From contig SYDB01000226.1 of assembly GCA_005786815.1 (NCBI GenBank), positions 1-7,398 of the forward strand: 7,398 nucleotides of DNA. Reading direction: 5' to 3'. Positions 1 to 6,084 of the stretch are shown one piece after another (the first letter of the stretch is position 1; each line of letters starts with the position of its first letter). The notes under the pieces were generated by a model, which saw only the letters and a program-made list of their open reading frames with translations, searched no databases and had not been told where the DNA came from. The position numbers and the translations under genes are program-made. This stretch comes from Burkholderiales bacterium (GTDB lineage Bacteria; Pseudomonadota; Gammaproteobacteria; Burkholderiales; Burkholderiaceae_C).

Positions 1-653
1 ATTTACCTGCTTCTTATTTGGCGTACGCCAACACATTTGGCTACACCACTAAAACGGTTCCCTTGTCTGTCGGATGGGCCAGAGATGGTCGTGATAGTTA
101 TTTGAATCCATCTTATGGCAAATACATGCGAGCCAACAGCGACATGGGCGTTGTTGGAGATACGCGCTACATCCGAATGGCCACGCAGTATCAACAGTAT
201 GTGCCCTTGACTAAGCAATACACCTTTGCGTTCAACGCCGATTTTGGTTTGGGTAAAGGACTGCAAAACCAACCCTACCCGATCTTTAAAAATTACTATT
301 CGGGTGGTCTAGGCTCTGTGCGTGGTTTCGAACAAGGCACCTTGGGCCCCCGTGATATTTCCGGCATCGTGGTCGGCGGTCCTAAGAAAGTCACCATTAA
401 CAGTGAATTCTTAATGCCTTTCCCAGGTGCTGGTAATGACAGAACCCTCCGCCTTTACGGGTTCTATGACATGGGTAACGTTTTCGGCGAGTACGACACC
501 ATCAAAGTCAGCCAATTTAGAAGTTCTCTGGGTGCTGGTTTGAGCTGGGTATCCCCCATGGGTCCTTTGCGCTTTGCATGGGCCAAACCGGTACGTAGCT
601 TCACAGGCGATAGAATCCAAAGATTGCAATTCCAAATCGGGACATCATTCTGA
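1..653 (+). CDS. bamA: BamA, outer-membrane protein assembly factor (C-terminal part only)
   Basis: This is the C-terminal 216 residues of BamA (Omp85 family), the integral outer-membrane barrel of the BAM complex that folds and inserts beta-barrel proteins. The gene enters from the left edge; the first complete codon is at base 3. The fragment covers the later strands of the 16-stranded barrel; all POTRA domains lie outside the window. The diagnostic VRGF motif of the loop-6 lid is encoded at 318-329. Alternating aromatic/polar strands follow, and the chain ends in phenylalanine (QFQIGTSF), the usual C-terminal beta-signal of outer-membrane proteins. Its TGA stop overlaps the ATG of ompH (TGATG), so the two are probably co-translated. 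A bamA-ompH-lpxD order is standard in proteobacteria. TamA, another Omp85 protein, is an alternative on the barrel alone but does not fit this neighbourhood. Confidence 0.96.
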   Translation, partial: LPASYLAYANTFGYTTKTVPLSVGWARDGRDSYLNPSYGKYMRANSDMGVVGDTRYIRMATQYQQYVPLTKQYTFAFNADFGLGKGLQNQPYPIFKNYYSGGLGSVRGFEQGTLGPRDISGIVVGGPKKVTINSEFLMPFPGAGNDRTLRLYGFYDMGNVFGEYDTIKVSQFRSSLGAGLSWVSPMGPLRFAWAKPVRSFTGDRIQRLQFQIGTSF

Positions 654-1159
654 TGAAAAAGTTTTTAAGTTTCATTTTGTTAACTGCCATGCTGGGCGCG
701 GCTTCTGTCAGCGTTGCTGCCCAAGAAATTCGTATCGGTTTTATCAATACCGACCGTATTTTCAAAGAAGCCAATACTGCCAAGCAGGCCCAAGCCAAGT
801 TGGAACAAGAATTCTCTAAGCGCGAAAAAGAACTCAATGATTTTGGTGCCAACCTCAAAACTGGGGTTGAAAAATTTGAACGTGAAGCGCCTACTTTGTC
901 AGAGTCGCAACGTTTGGCCCGCCAAAAACAATTGGGTGAGCAAGACCGTGAGTTTCAGCGCAAGCGTCGCGAGTTCCAAGAAGAATTGAACGCACGCAAG
1001 AATGAAGAGTTCCAGTTGGTGTTAGAGCGCGCCAACCGCGTGATCAAACAAGTGGCTGAATCTGAAAAATACGACCTAGTTTTGCAAGAGGCTGTCTACA
1101 TCAACCCCAAGCACGACATCACCGACAAGGTGTTAAAGGTTATCAACGCCGCGAAGTAA
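653..1159 (+). CDS. skp: OmpH/Skp periplasmic chaperone
   Basis: This 168-residue protein is a Skp/OmpH-family periplasmic holdase that keeps unfolded outer-membrane proteins soluble on the way to BamA. Residues 1-23 form a Sec signal peptide: two lysines, a hydrophobic core FLSFILLTAML, then VAA before QEIRIGF, giving likely cleavage after Ala23. The mature start (IRIGFINTDRIF) is the typical short beta strand of the Skp body. Residues of about 40-135 are rich in Lys, Glu, Arg and Gln with heptad-like spacing, fitting the long coiled-coil tentacles of the trimer. The C-terminal segment (YDLVLQEAVYINPKHDIT) closes the body domain. Length is close to the E. coli protein (161 aa). The ATG overlaps the bamA stop by one base and has only a weak upstream GGGA, which suggests coupling to bamA. 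Six bases separate it from lpxD, in the same frame. Confidence 0.95.
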   Translation: MKKFLSFILLTAMLGAASVSVAAQEIRIGFINTDRIFKEANTAKQAQAKLEQEFSKREKELNDFGANLKTGVEKFEREAPTLSESQRLARQKQLGEQDREFQRKRREFQEELNARKNEEFQLVLERANRVIKQVAESEKYDLVLQEAVYINPKHDITDKVLKVINAAK

Positions 1160-1165
1160 TCAGCC

Positions 1166-2152
1166 TTGGCAATTCGTCTTGGCCAACTGATTGAACAACT
1201 CGGCGGCAGCCTTCACGGCGACCCAGACTTTCTCGTACAAAAAATCAGCCCTCTAGAGACTGCGACTTCTAGTTCTCTGGCGTTCCTTAGCAATCCCCTT
1301 TACCGTTCCCAACTCGCTACCACCCAAGCGGGTTGTGTGATCGTGTCGCCTGAGATGCAGTCTTTGGTCCGTGCTGGCTCGGCTTGCATTGTTTCTCCCA
1401 ATCCTTACCTGTATTTCGCCAAGGTGACCCAGTTGTGGCGCCATCAACAAGTCGCTGAGAACAGCGAACCCTTGGTCCATCCAACCGCCGTGGTACATCC
1501 CAAAGCGGTCGTTCACCCAACCGCCCGCATTGGCCCCTTGTGTGTGATTGAAAAGGGCGCACGCGTTGGTGCTGGTTCTTGGTTGAAATCACATGTCACC
1601 CTAGGTATGGATTGCTCCATCGGTGAGCATTGCATCTTGCACGCGGGCGTTGTGATTGGTGCAGATGGTTTTGGCTTTGCGCCCATCGAAGGTCGTTGGG
1701 AGAAGATTGAACAACTCGGCGCAGTTCGCATTGGTAACCATGTCGAAATTGGCGCCAACTCGTGTGTCGATCGCGGCGCGTTGGAAGACACCTTTATTGG
1801 TGACGGTGTGAAACTCGATAACTTGGTGCAAATTGGACATAACGTGCAAGTCGGTGCCCATACTGCCATGGCGGGTTGTGTCGGCGTTGCCGGTAGCGCT
1901 GTGATCGGCGCGCATTGCACCTTGGGCGGTGGCGCGATTGTGTTGGGGCATCTCACATTGGCCGATGGCGTGAATATTTCAGCCGCTTCGGTCGTTATGC
2001 GTTCAATCAGCAAGTCGGGAAGTTACAGCGGCGTGTTCCCCATCGACGACAATGCTTCTTGGGAAAAAAATGCTGCCACTTTGAAGCAATTGCACGGATT
2101 GCGCGACCGCATCCGTTCGCTAGAAACCGCTTTTGAAAGCTCCAAAAAATGA
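1166..2152 (+). CDS. lpxD: LpxD, UDP-3-O-(3-hydroxyacyl)glucosamine N-acyltransferase
   Basis: LpxD adds the second 3-hydroxyacyl chain, at the 2-amine of UDP-3-O-acyl-glucosamine, from acyl-ACP: the third step of cytoplasmic lipid A synthesis. The 328-residue protein has an N-terminal uridine-binding domain (about 1-100), a left-handed hexapeptide beta-helix (about 104-280) and a C-terminal helix (about 296-328). Family signatures are ADGFGFAP (166-173), [17 protein letters not shown] (203-219) and IGHN, whose His225 aligns with catalytic His239 of E. coli; His262 matches the second conserved histidine (E. coli His276). The start is TTG: an in-frame stop lies nine bases upstream, the next in-frame Met is residue 64, and [10 protein letters not shown] right after the TTG matches the E. 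coli N-terminus (IRLADLAQQL). No strong ribosome site is visible. It ends in ATGA with fabZ. The [18 protein letters not shown] run (104-121) opens the helix. Confidence 0.97.
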   Translation: MAIRLGQLIEQLGGSLHGDPDFLVQKISPLETATSSSLAFLSNPLYRSQLATTQAGCVIVSPEMQSLVRAGSACIVSPNPYLYFAKVTQLWRHQQVAENSEPLVHPTAVVHPKAVVHPTARIGPLCVIEKGARVGAGSWLKSHVTLGMDCSIGEHCILHAGVVIGADGFGFAPIEGRWEKIEQLGAVRIGNHVEIGANSCVDRGALEDTFIGDGVKLDNLVQIGHNVQVGAHTAMAGCVGVAGSAVIGAHCTLGGGAIVLGHLTLADGVNISAASVVMRSISKSGSYSGVFPIDDNASWEKNAATLKQLHGLRDRIRSLETAFESSKK

Positions 2153-2592
2153 CCTTGGATATCCACCAAATCTTAAAAATGCTGCCGCATCGCTATCCCA
2201 TTTTGTTGGTGGACAGGGTGCTGGATATTGACAAGGGCAAATCCATCAAAGCCATCAAAAACGTGTCGATCAATGAACCTTTTTTCCTAGGGCATTTCCC
2301 TCATCGTCCTGTCATGCCCGGCGTGTTGATTTTGGAGGCTTTGGCACAAGCCGCTGCAATTCTTGCATTTGATATGTTGGGCAAAGTTCCAGATGACAAA
2401 ACGGTTTACTACTTTGCCGGTATTGACGGTGCGCGTTTCAAGCGTCCAGTAGAACCAGGTGACCAGCTTATTTTGGAAGTCTCGCTAGACCGCCACAAGT
2501 CTGGCATTTTTAAATTCAATGCATGCGCCAAAGTCGGTGAAGACATCGCTACGGAAGCGAGCCTGATGTGCACCATGCGCACGATTGCTTAA
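2149..2592 (+). CDS. fabZ: FabZ, 3-hydroxyacyl-ACP dehydratase
   Basis: FabZ dehydrates (3R)-hydroxyacyl-ACP to trans-2-enoyl-ACP in type II fatty-acid elongation in the cytoplasm. The 147-residue product is a single hot-dog domain of normal family length. It shows the [14 protein letters not shown]-terminal signature (12-24), then [12 protein letters not shown] with catalytic His49 and the central-helix glutamate Glu63 in LEALAQ; the C-terminal half has the expected strand [11 protein letters not shown]. FabA is excluded because the size and the LPHRYP and [12 protein letters not shown] wording are those of FabZ. The ATG shares ATGA with the lpxD stop, so translation is probably coupled. Its place between lpxD and lpxA is conserved in proteobacteria and makes sense because FabZ competes with LpxA and LpxD for 3-hydroxyacyl-ACP, setting the balance between phospholipid and lipid A. 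Confidence 0.98.
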   Translation: MTLDIHQILKMLPHRYPILLVDRVLDIDKGKSIKAIKNVSINEPFFLGHFPHRPVMPGVLILEALAQAAAILAFDMLGKVPDDKTVYYFAGIDGARFKRPVEPGDQLILEVSLDRHKSGIFKFNACAKVGEDIATEASLMCTMRTIA

Positions 2593-2608
2593 CCACGGTT
2601 GCCGCGAG

Positions 2609-3403
2609 ATGAGTTTGATTCACCCAACGGCCATTGTGGACGCCAAGGCACAGTTGGATGCCTCGGTAAAAGTGGGCCCCTACAGCATTATCGGACCGCA
2701 TGTCAAAGTTGGGGCCGGTACGACTATCGGTCCTCATTGCGTGATTGAAGGCCACACCACCATCGGCAAAGACAACCGCATCTTCCAATTCAATTCTTTG
2801 GGTGCTATTCCCCAAGACAAAAAATACAACGGTGAACCATGCGAATTGGTAATTGGCGACCGCAACACCATTCGAGAGTTTTGTACTTTTAACATCGGCT
2901 CACCAGGGGACGTCGGCGTGACCCGTGTGGGAGATGACAACTGGATCATGGCCTATGTGCATTTGGCGCACGACTGCCAAGTGGGCAACCAAACCATTTT
3001 TGCCAACAGCGCCCAACTCGCTGGCCATGTCCACGTAGGGGATTGGGCGATATTGGGTGGATTTACCGTGGTGCACCAGTTTGTGCGCATCGGCGCCCAC
3101 AGTTTTACGGGGATGCACTCTTTGTTGTTAGCCGATTTGCCGCCTTTTGTGATGTGCCAAGGTCAACCTGCCGAAGCGCGGTCTATGAACTTCGAAGGTT
3201 TGCGCCGCAGAGGCTTCTCACCTGAGCGCATCAGCGCTGTCAAAGCCATGCACAAGGCCTTGTACCGCGACGACTTGACGCTCGACAAAGCCAAAGCGCA
3301 AATCGCCCAAATCGTCCAAGAGAAGCCCGAGTCCGCCCCTGACGTAGCTATGATGCTCGACTTCCTCAACCTCACCTCTGCCCAACGCGGAATCATTCGC
3401 TGA
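2609..3403 (+). CDS. lpxA: LpxA, UDP-N-acetylglucosamine 3-O-acyltransferase
   Basis: LpxA performs the first step of lipid A synthesis, moving a 3-hydroxyacyl chain from ACP to the 3-OH of UDP-GlcNAc in the cytoplasm. The 264-residue protein has a hexapeptide beta-helix (about 4-185) and a C-terminal helical domain with the typical [11 protein letters not shown] entry and a QRGIIR end. Catalytic His121 sits in [11 protein letters not shown] (E. coli His125). The chain-length ruler position (E. coli Gly173) is Met169 in [11 protein letters not shown], as in the C10-selective Pseudomonas aeruginosa enzyme. I chose ATG 2609 because [10 protein letters not shown] is the usual LpxA N-terminus. 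A TTG at 2585 would add eight unsupported residues and overlap fabZ. The spacer from fabZ is 16 nt with no clear Shine-Dalgarno. The FNIGSPGD segment (94-101) replaces the enteric HRGT wording; I believe FNxG-type wording is usual in Burkholderiales, from memory. Confidence 0.97.
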   Translation: MSLIHPTAIVDAKAQLDASVKVGPYSIIGPHVKVGAGTTIGPHCVIEGHTTIGKDNRIFQFNSLGAIPQDKKYNGEPCELVIGDRNTIREFCTFNIGSPGDVGVTRVGDDNWIMAYVHLAHDCQVGNQTIFANSAQLAGHVHVGDWAILGGFTVVHQFVRIGAHSFTGMHSLLLADLPPFVMCQGQPAEARSMNFEGLRRRGFSPERISAVKAMHKALYRDDLTLDKAKAQIAQIVQEKPESAPDVAMMLDFLNLTSAQRGIIR

Positions 3404-3413
3404 TTGTTTGGCC

Positions 3414-4556
3414 ATGACCCAGCCAACAACGTTCGCAATGGTGGCAGGCGAGGCCTCTGGCGATATGTTGGCGGCCATGTTGTTGCAAGGCTTGGTGCAA
3501 AGATGGCCGCAGCTCTCCTCAGAGGGCATTGGCGGTTCCGCCATGGAATCCTATGGTTTCAAACCACTCTGGGGCTATGAAAAACTGGCGGTTCGCGGTT
3601 ATGTAGAAGTACTCAAACACTATTGGGAAATTATTGGCATTCGTCGCCAACTCAAAGAACGGTGGACTCGAAATCCTCCCACTGCATTCATAGGGGTAGA
3701 CGCTCCTGACTTCAATCTGGATTTAGCCAAACACCTCAAGGCGCAAGGCGTTCCCACCATCCACTTTGTGTGCCCATCCATCTGGGCGTGGCGCCCAGAA
3801 CGCATCGAGACGATTCGCCAAAGCGTGGACCATGTCTTGTGTGTGTTTCCCTTTGAAACCGAACTGCTAGAGCGCCACAAAATTGCGGCTACTTATGTCG
3901 GCCATCCATTGGCGCACAAAATTCCGCAAGTCATAGACCGCGAAGCCGCACGAAATGCCTTGCGCATCCCATTGGACGCAACGCTGATAGCCTTGCTACC
4001 CGGAAGTCGCAAGTCTGAAATAGATTACCTGGCCTTGCGGTTTCTAAAGGCTGCCAAACTGATGGCCGCCCGCCAACCGGGACTTCAATTCATCCTGCCC
4101 ACATTGCCTGCATTCCTCCCCACCATACAAGCCATGGTCCAGCAAATCGGTGGCGTGCCGGGTTTACAGATCTGCGAAGGACAATCGCATGCGGCGCTAG
4201 GGGCCTGCGATGTCACCTTGATCGCAAGCGGCACAGCTACCTTAGAAGCCGCTTTGTTTAAGCGCCCAATGGTGATTGCCTACAACATGCACGCGCTGAG
4301 TTGGCAAATCATGCGCCGTAAAAAACTCCAGCCATGGGTGGGCTTGCCCAACATCTTGTTGCAAGACTTTGCGGTGCCAGAATTACTGCAAGACGTAGCC
4401 ACACCCGAGGCCCTGGCAGACGAGACTTTGCAGTGGCTCGCACACCCAGGGGCGGTGCGCACCTTGCAAGCCCGATTTGATTCCTTGCACAGCAGTTTAA
4501 AAATGAACACCACCCAGTTGGCGACCGATGCGATCGAAAAAATCATTGCTCACTGA
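3414..4556 (+). CDS. lpxB: LpxB, lipid-A-disaccharide synthase
   Basis: LpxB is the GT-B fold (family GT19) glycosyltransferase that joins UDP-2,3-diacylglucosamine to lipid X, forming the beta-1,6 disaccharide of lipid A at the inner face of the cytoplasmic membrane. The 380-residue product has the family length (E. coli 382). Conserved blocks occur in order: MVAGEASGD (9-17), EGIGG (37-41), [10 protein letters not shown] (92-101), [12 protein letters not shown] (120-131), VFPFE (144-148), YVGHPL (161-166), [10 protein letters not shown] (194-203; Arg199 matches the essential E. coli Arg201), [11 protein letters not shown] (271-281), VIAYNM (287-292) and VGLPNILL (309-316). The start is taken at ATG 3414, ten bases after lpxA. 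A TTG at 3408 would add only two residues. Neither has a clear ribosome site, suggesting coupling to lpxA. Its 3' end overlaps rnhB. Confidence 0.97.
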   Translation: MTQPTTFAMVAGEASGDMLAAMLLQGLVQRWPQLSSEGIGGSAMESYGFKPLWGYEKLAVRGYVEVLKHYWEIIGIRRQLKERWTRNPPTAFIGVDAPDFNLDLAKHLKAQGVPTIHFVCPSIWAWRPERIETIRQSVDHVLCVFPFETELLERHKIAATYVGHPLAHKIPQVIDREAARNALRIPLDATLIALLPGSRKSEIDYLALRFLKAAKLMAARQPGLQFILPTLPAFLPTIQAMVQQIGGVPGLQICEGQSHAALGACDVTLIASGTATLEAALFKRPMVIAYNMHALSWQIMRRKKLQPWVGLPNILLQDFAVPELLQDVATPEALADETLQWLAHPGAVRTLQARFDSLHSSLKMNTTQLATDAIEKIIAH

Positions 4557-5142
4557 ACAAACCGCTTTGGTTTGGGACGCGCCCGGGTTAATTGCCGGCG
4601 TGGACGAGGCAGGGCGTGGCCCTCTGGCTGGGCCTGTCGTCGCTGCCGCTGTCATATTGGACGATTTGCATCCCATCCCAGGTTTGGCCGACTCCAAGAA
4701 ACTCACCGCCTTAAAACGCGAGCGTTTGTTTGACCAAATACGCGCCAAGGCCTTGTGCTGCTCGATTGCCGAAGCGACAGTAGAAGAAATTGATCAGCTC
4801 AATATTTTGCAAGCCACGCTTTTAGCGATGCAACGCGCGGTCAATGGCCTCAGATTGAAACCCAGCAAAGTGCTGGTCGACGGTAATCGACTTCCAGTGA
4901 TCGATGTTTTAGCAGAAGCGATTGTGAAAGGCGACAGCAAAGTGCAGGCGATTTCTGCGGCCTCTATCATGGCCAAAGTGCATAGGGACAGGTTATGCCT
5001 TTCGATGCATGCGCAGTACCCTGAGTACAGTTTTCACTTACACAAAGGCTATGGCACTGCTGCGCATTTGGCAGCTTTACAAGAGTTTGGTGCGAGCCCA
5101 TGGCACCGTAAGTCTTTTTCGCCTGTCGCGCAGGTGTTGTAA
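4528..5142 (+). CDS. rnhB: RNase HII
   Basis: RNase HII cuts RNA in RNA-DNA hybrids and starts ribonucleotide excision repair by nicking 5' of single ribonucleotides in DNA. The 204-residue product matches the family length. The catalytic acid quartet is complete: Asp26 and Glu27 in [14 protein letters not shown], Asp118 in VDGN, and Asp136 in KGDSKV just before [13 protein letters not shown]. The GRG motif (29-31) and Tyr175 of HKGYGT are the elements that recognise the ribonucleotide junction in type 2 enzymes. ATG 4528 overlaps lpxB by 29 nt in another frame. A TTG at 4546 would remove six residues and cut the overlap to 11 nt. Neither has a good ribosome site, so the start is uncertain, but everything from residue 14 on is secure. 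The lpxB-rnhB pairing is common in proteobacteria. Confidence 0.96.
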   Translation: MRSKKSLLTEQTALVWDAPGLIAGVDEAGRGPLAGPVVAAAVILDDLHPIPGLADSKKLTALKRERLFDQIRAKALCCSIAEATVEEIDQLNILQATLLAMQRAVNGLRLKPSKVLVDGNRLPVIDVLAEAIVKGDSKVQAISAASIMAKVHRDRLCLSMHAQYPEYSFHLHKGYGTAAHLAALQEFGASPWHRKSFSPVAQVL

Positions 5143-5936
5143 TGAACTTAATTACTTCGCGCGACAACCCCTTGGTCAAAGAGTTACGCCGTCTCTCGCA
5201 AGACAGCACGGCTTACCGTAAAACCGGACGGGTCTGGTTGGAAGGCGACCATCTGTGCCGGGCATTACTCACACGAGGCCTTCTACCAGAACAAGCTGTT
5301 TTTGCGCAATCTGCTTGGGAGAATGCGCCCACCCAATTAACCCAAGCCGCACCCAAAAACACGGTCCTACCCGACGCTTTGTTTCGCGAGATCAGCGGAC
5401 TTGAGTCTGCCAGCACGATGGGATTCGTTTGGACGATTTCGAGTTCAATAGAAACAGAGAGCGCCCATAACATTCAACAGGGCGTACCCACCGTTTTCTT
5501 AGACCAGATACAAGACGCGGGCAATGTCGGTTCTATCTTGCGCAGCGCCAGTGCATTTGGCTTCACGCAGGTCTTGGCGCGCAAAGGAACTGCGGCGCTT
5601 TGGTCGCCCAAAGTGCTGCGCGCAGCTATGGGTGCGCATTTCGGTTTGCACTTGGTAGAAGGAGTAGGGCCTGAGCAGTTGGCCGATCTGCAAATCGCTT
5701 GGCTTTCGACCAGTTCCCACCAAGGCCCGTTTTTGCACAATTTTGGTGCCAAAAACGCGTTGCCAAGCCCTTGCGGCTGGATTTTTGGCCACGAAGGGCA
5801 GGGCGTATCCCCTGAAGCGGCCCAATTGGCCCAAATGACAGTGCGAATAACCCAACCTGGGGGCGAAGAGTCGCTTAACGTCGCCTCAGCGGCGGCCATT
5901 TGTATGCACGCCAGTGCTACGGGGGGGTGGGCTTAA
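5142..5936 (+). CDS. SpoU/TrmH-family RNA 2'-O-ribose methyltransferase
   Basis: This 264-residue protein is an S-adenosylmethionine-dependent SPOUT methyltransferase that should methylate a ribose 2'-OH in rRNA or tRNA. Residues of about 1-100 form a substrate-binding domain of the SpoU_sub_bind type ([14 protein letters not shown] at 5-18, WLEGDHLC at 32-39). Residues of about 117-260 are the trefoil-knot domain with all three SpoU motifs: motif 1 [20 protein letters not shown] (119-138, with Asn128 and Arg134 matching Asn35 and the catalytic Arg41 of Thermus TrmH); motif 2 [11 protein letters not shown] (213-223); and motif 3 [14 protein letters not shown] (240-253). The substrate cannot be set from sequence: RlmB-like (23S G2251) is possible, but the two-domain layout is shared by several subgroups. 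The start lies in a TAATG junction with rnhB, behind AGGTG (5132-5136). A G7 run (5921-5927) sits four codons before the stop. Confidence 0.92.
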   Translation: MNLITSRDNPLVKELRRLSQDSTAYRKTGRVWLEGDHLCRALLTRGLLPEQAVFAQSAWENAPTQLTQAAPKNTVLPDALFREISGLESASTMGFVWTISSSIETESAHNIQQGVPTVFLDQIQDAGNVGSILRSASAFGFTQVLARKGTAALWSPKVLRAAMGAHFGLHLVEGVGPEQLADLQIAWLSTSSHQGPFLHNFGAKNALPSPCGWIFGHEGQGVSPEAAQLAQMTVRITQPGGEESLNVASAAAICMHASATGGWA

Positions 5937-5948
5937 AAGGCCGTCAGA

Positions 5949-5966
5949 TATAATGAGAGGCTTTTC
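5949..5966 (+). promoter_or_regulatory. Probable sigma70 promoter -10 box and initiation region for carAB
   Basis: A perfect TATAAT occupies 5949-5954, in the only sizeable gap of the window and 13 bases past the methyltransferase stop. Position -14 is G, giving half of an extended -10 (AGA before the box). I find no good TTGACA at 15-18 bp upstream; that stretch is the G-rich end of the preceding gene. Transcription should begin near 5959-5961, in GAGAGGCTTTTCAC. The C and four T residues would then lie within the first transcribed bases. The -10 call is strong from sequence; the start point is inferred. Confidence 0.7.
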
Positions 5967-6033
5967 ACTTACAACCTGTACGTCCCAGCTTCCTACTAGG
6001 CCAATCCCTCACAAAAGCAGCCCCCAAACGAGA

Positions 6034-6057
6034 CCTGAGCTCGAGCAAGTGCTGAGG
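6034..6057 (+). other. Leader hairpin upstream of carA
   Basis: CCTGAGC (6034-6040) and GCTGAGG (6051-6057) can form a seven-pair stem with one central G-G mismatch, closing a 10-base loop. An alternative fold in the same place pairs CTC (6040-6042) with GAG (6054-6056) and AGC (6044-6046) with GCT (6051-6053) around an AAGT loop. The element ends 17 bases before the GGAG ribosome site. It could be a regulatory or stabilising stem, or chance. No energy calculation was possible. Confidence 0.35.
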
Positions 6058-6074
6058 CGTACCCGAACAAAACC

Positions 6075-6078
6075 GGAG
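6075..6078 (+). promoter_or_regulatory. Ribosome binding site that sets the carA GTG start
   Basis: GGAG at 6075-6078 lies six bases before GTG 6085, ideal Shine-Dalgarno spacing. It decides the start in favour of this GTG over upstream in-frame codons, because the residues after it ([19 protein letters not shown]) are the expected CarA N-terminus. Confidence 0.85.
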
Positions 6079-6084
6079 AACCCA

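Larger units (their letters stand above)
5961..6084 (+). promoter_or_regulatory. Untranslated leader of carA, about 124 nt
   Basis: Between the inferred transcription start and the carA GTG lie about 124 bases with no recognisable gene. The stretch begins pyrimidine-rich. Two possible pairings stand out: GCTTTT (5960-5965) with AAAAGC (6013-6018), and the hairpin at 6034-6057. No U-tract follows the hairpin, so it is not an intrinsic terminator. The carA frame is open right through the leader (back to 5914), but the encoded residues are Arg/Pro/Thr/Ser-rich and unlike CarA, and the only ATG in it (5953) overlaps the -10 box. I see no match to a riboswitch I know. The length is longer than needed for simple initiation, which suggests a regulatory role. 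Confidence 0.45.

Noticed and set aside
1157..1168. Possible Skp-LpxD fusion by stop readthrough, since both share one frame
   Set aside because: A TAA stop separates them, the fusion would export a cytoplasmic enzyme behind a signal peptide, and the N-terminus of LpxD aligns from the TTG.
1513..2013. A 166-codon minus-strand open frame rich in Pro, Thr, Ser and Ala
   Set aside because: It is the antisense of the lpxD hexapeptide repeats, whose regular codons keep the opposite strand open. There is no start context or homology.
2585..2608. Upstream TTG start for lpxA
   Set aside because: It adds eight residues unlike any LpxA N-terminus I know and overlaps fabZ; ATG 2609 gives the standard [10 protein letters not shown] start.
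5992..6000. CCTACTAGG near-palindrome in the carA leader
   Set aside because: A one-base centre cannot form an RNA hairpin, and nine bases are too few to support a protein site.
6036..6046. GAGCTC and GCTCGAGC palindromes as a regulator site
   Set aside because: They are short and overlap each other and the hairpin loop; no known operator matches, so they are noted only as part of the hairpin.
5914..6084. N-terminal extension of CarA of up to 57 residues
   Set aside because: The extra residues do not resemble CarA, the region overlaps the methyltransferase 3' end and the -10 box, and a proper GGAG-GTG start is present at 6085.
5953..6084. Separate leader peptide starting at ATG 5953
   Set aside because: The ATG overlaps the last bases of the TATAAT and would lie upstream of the transcript start; the frame also has no stop before carA, so it is not a discrete leader peptide.
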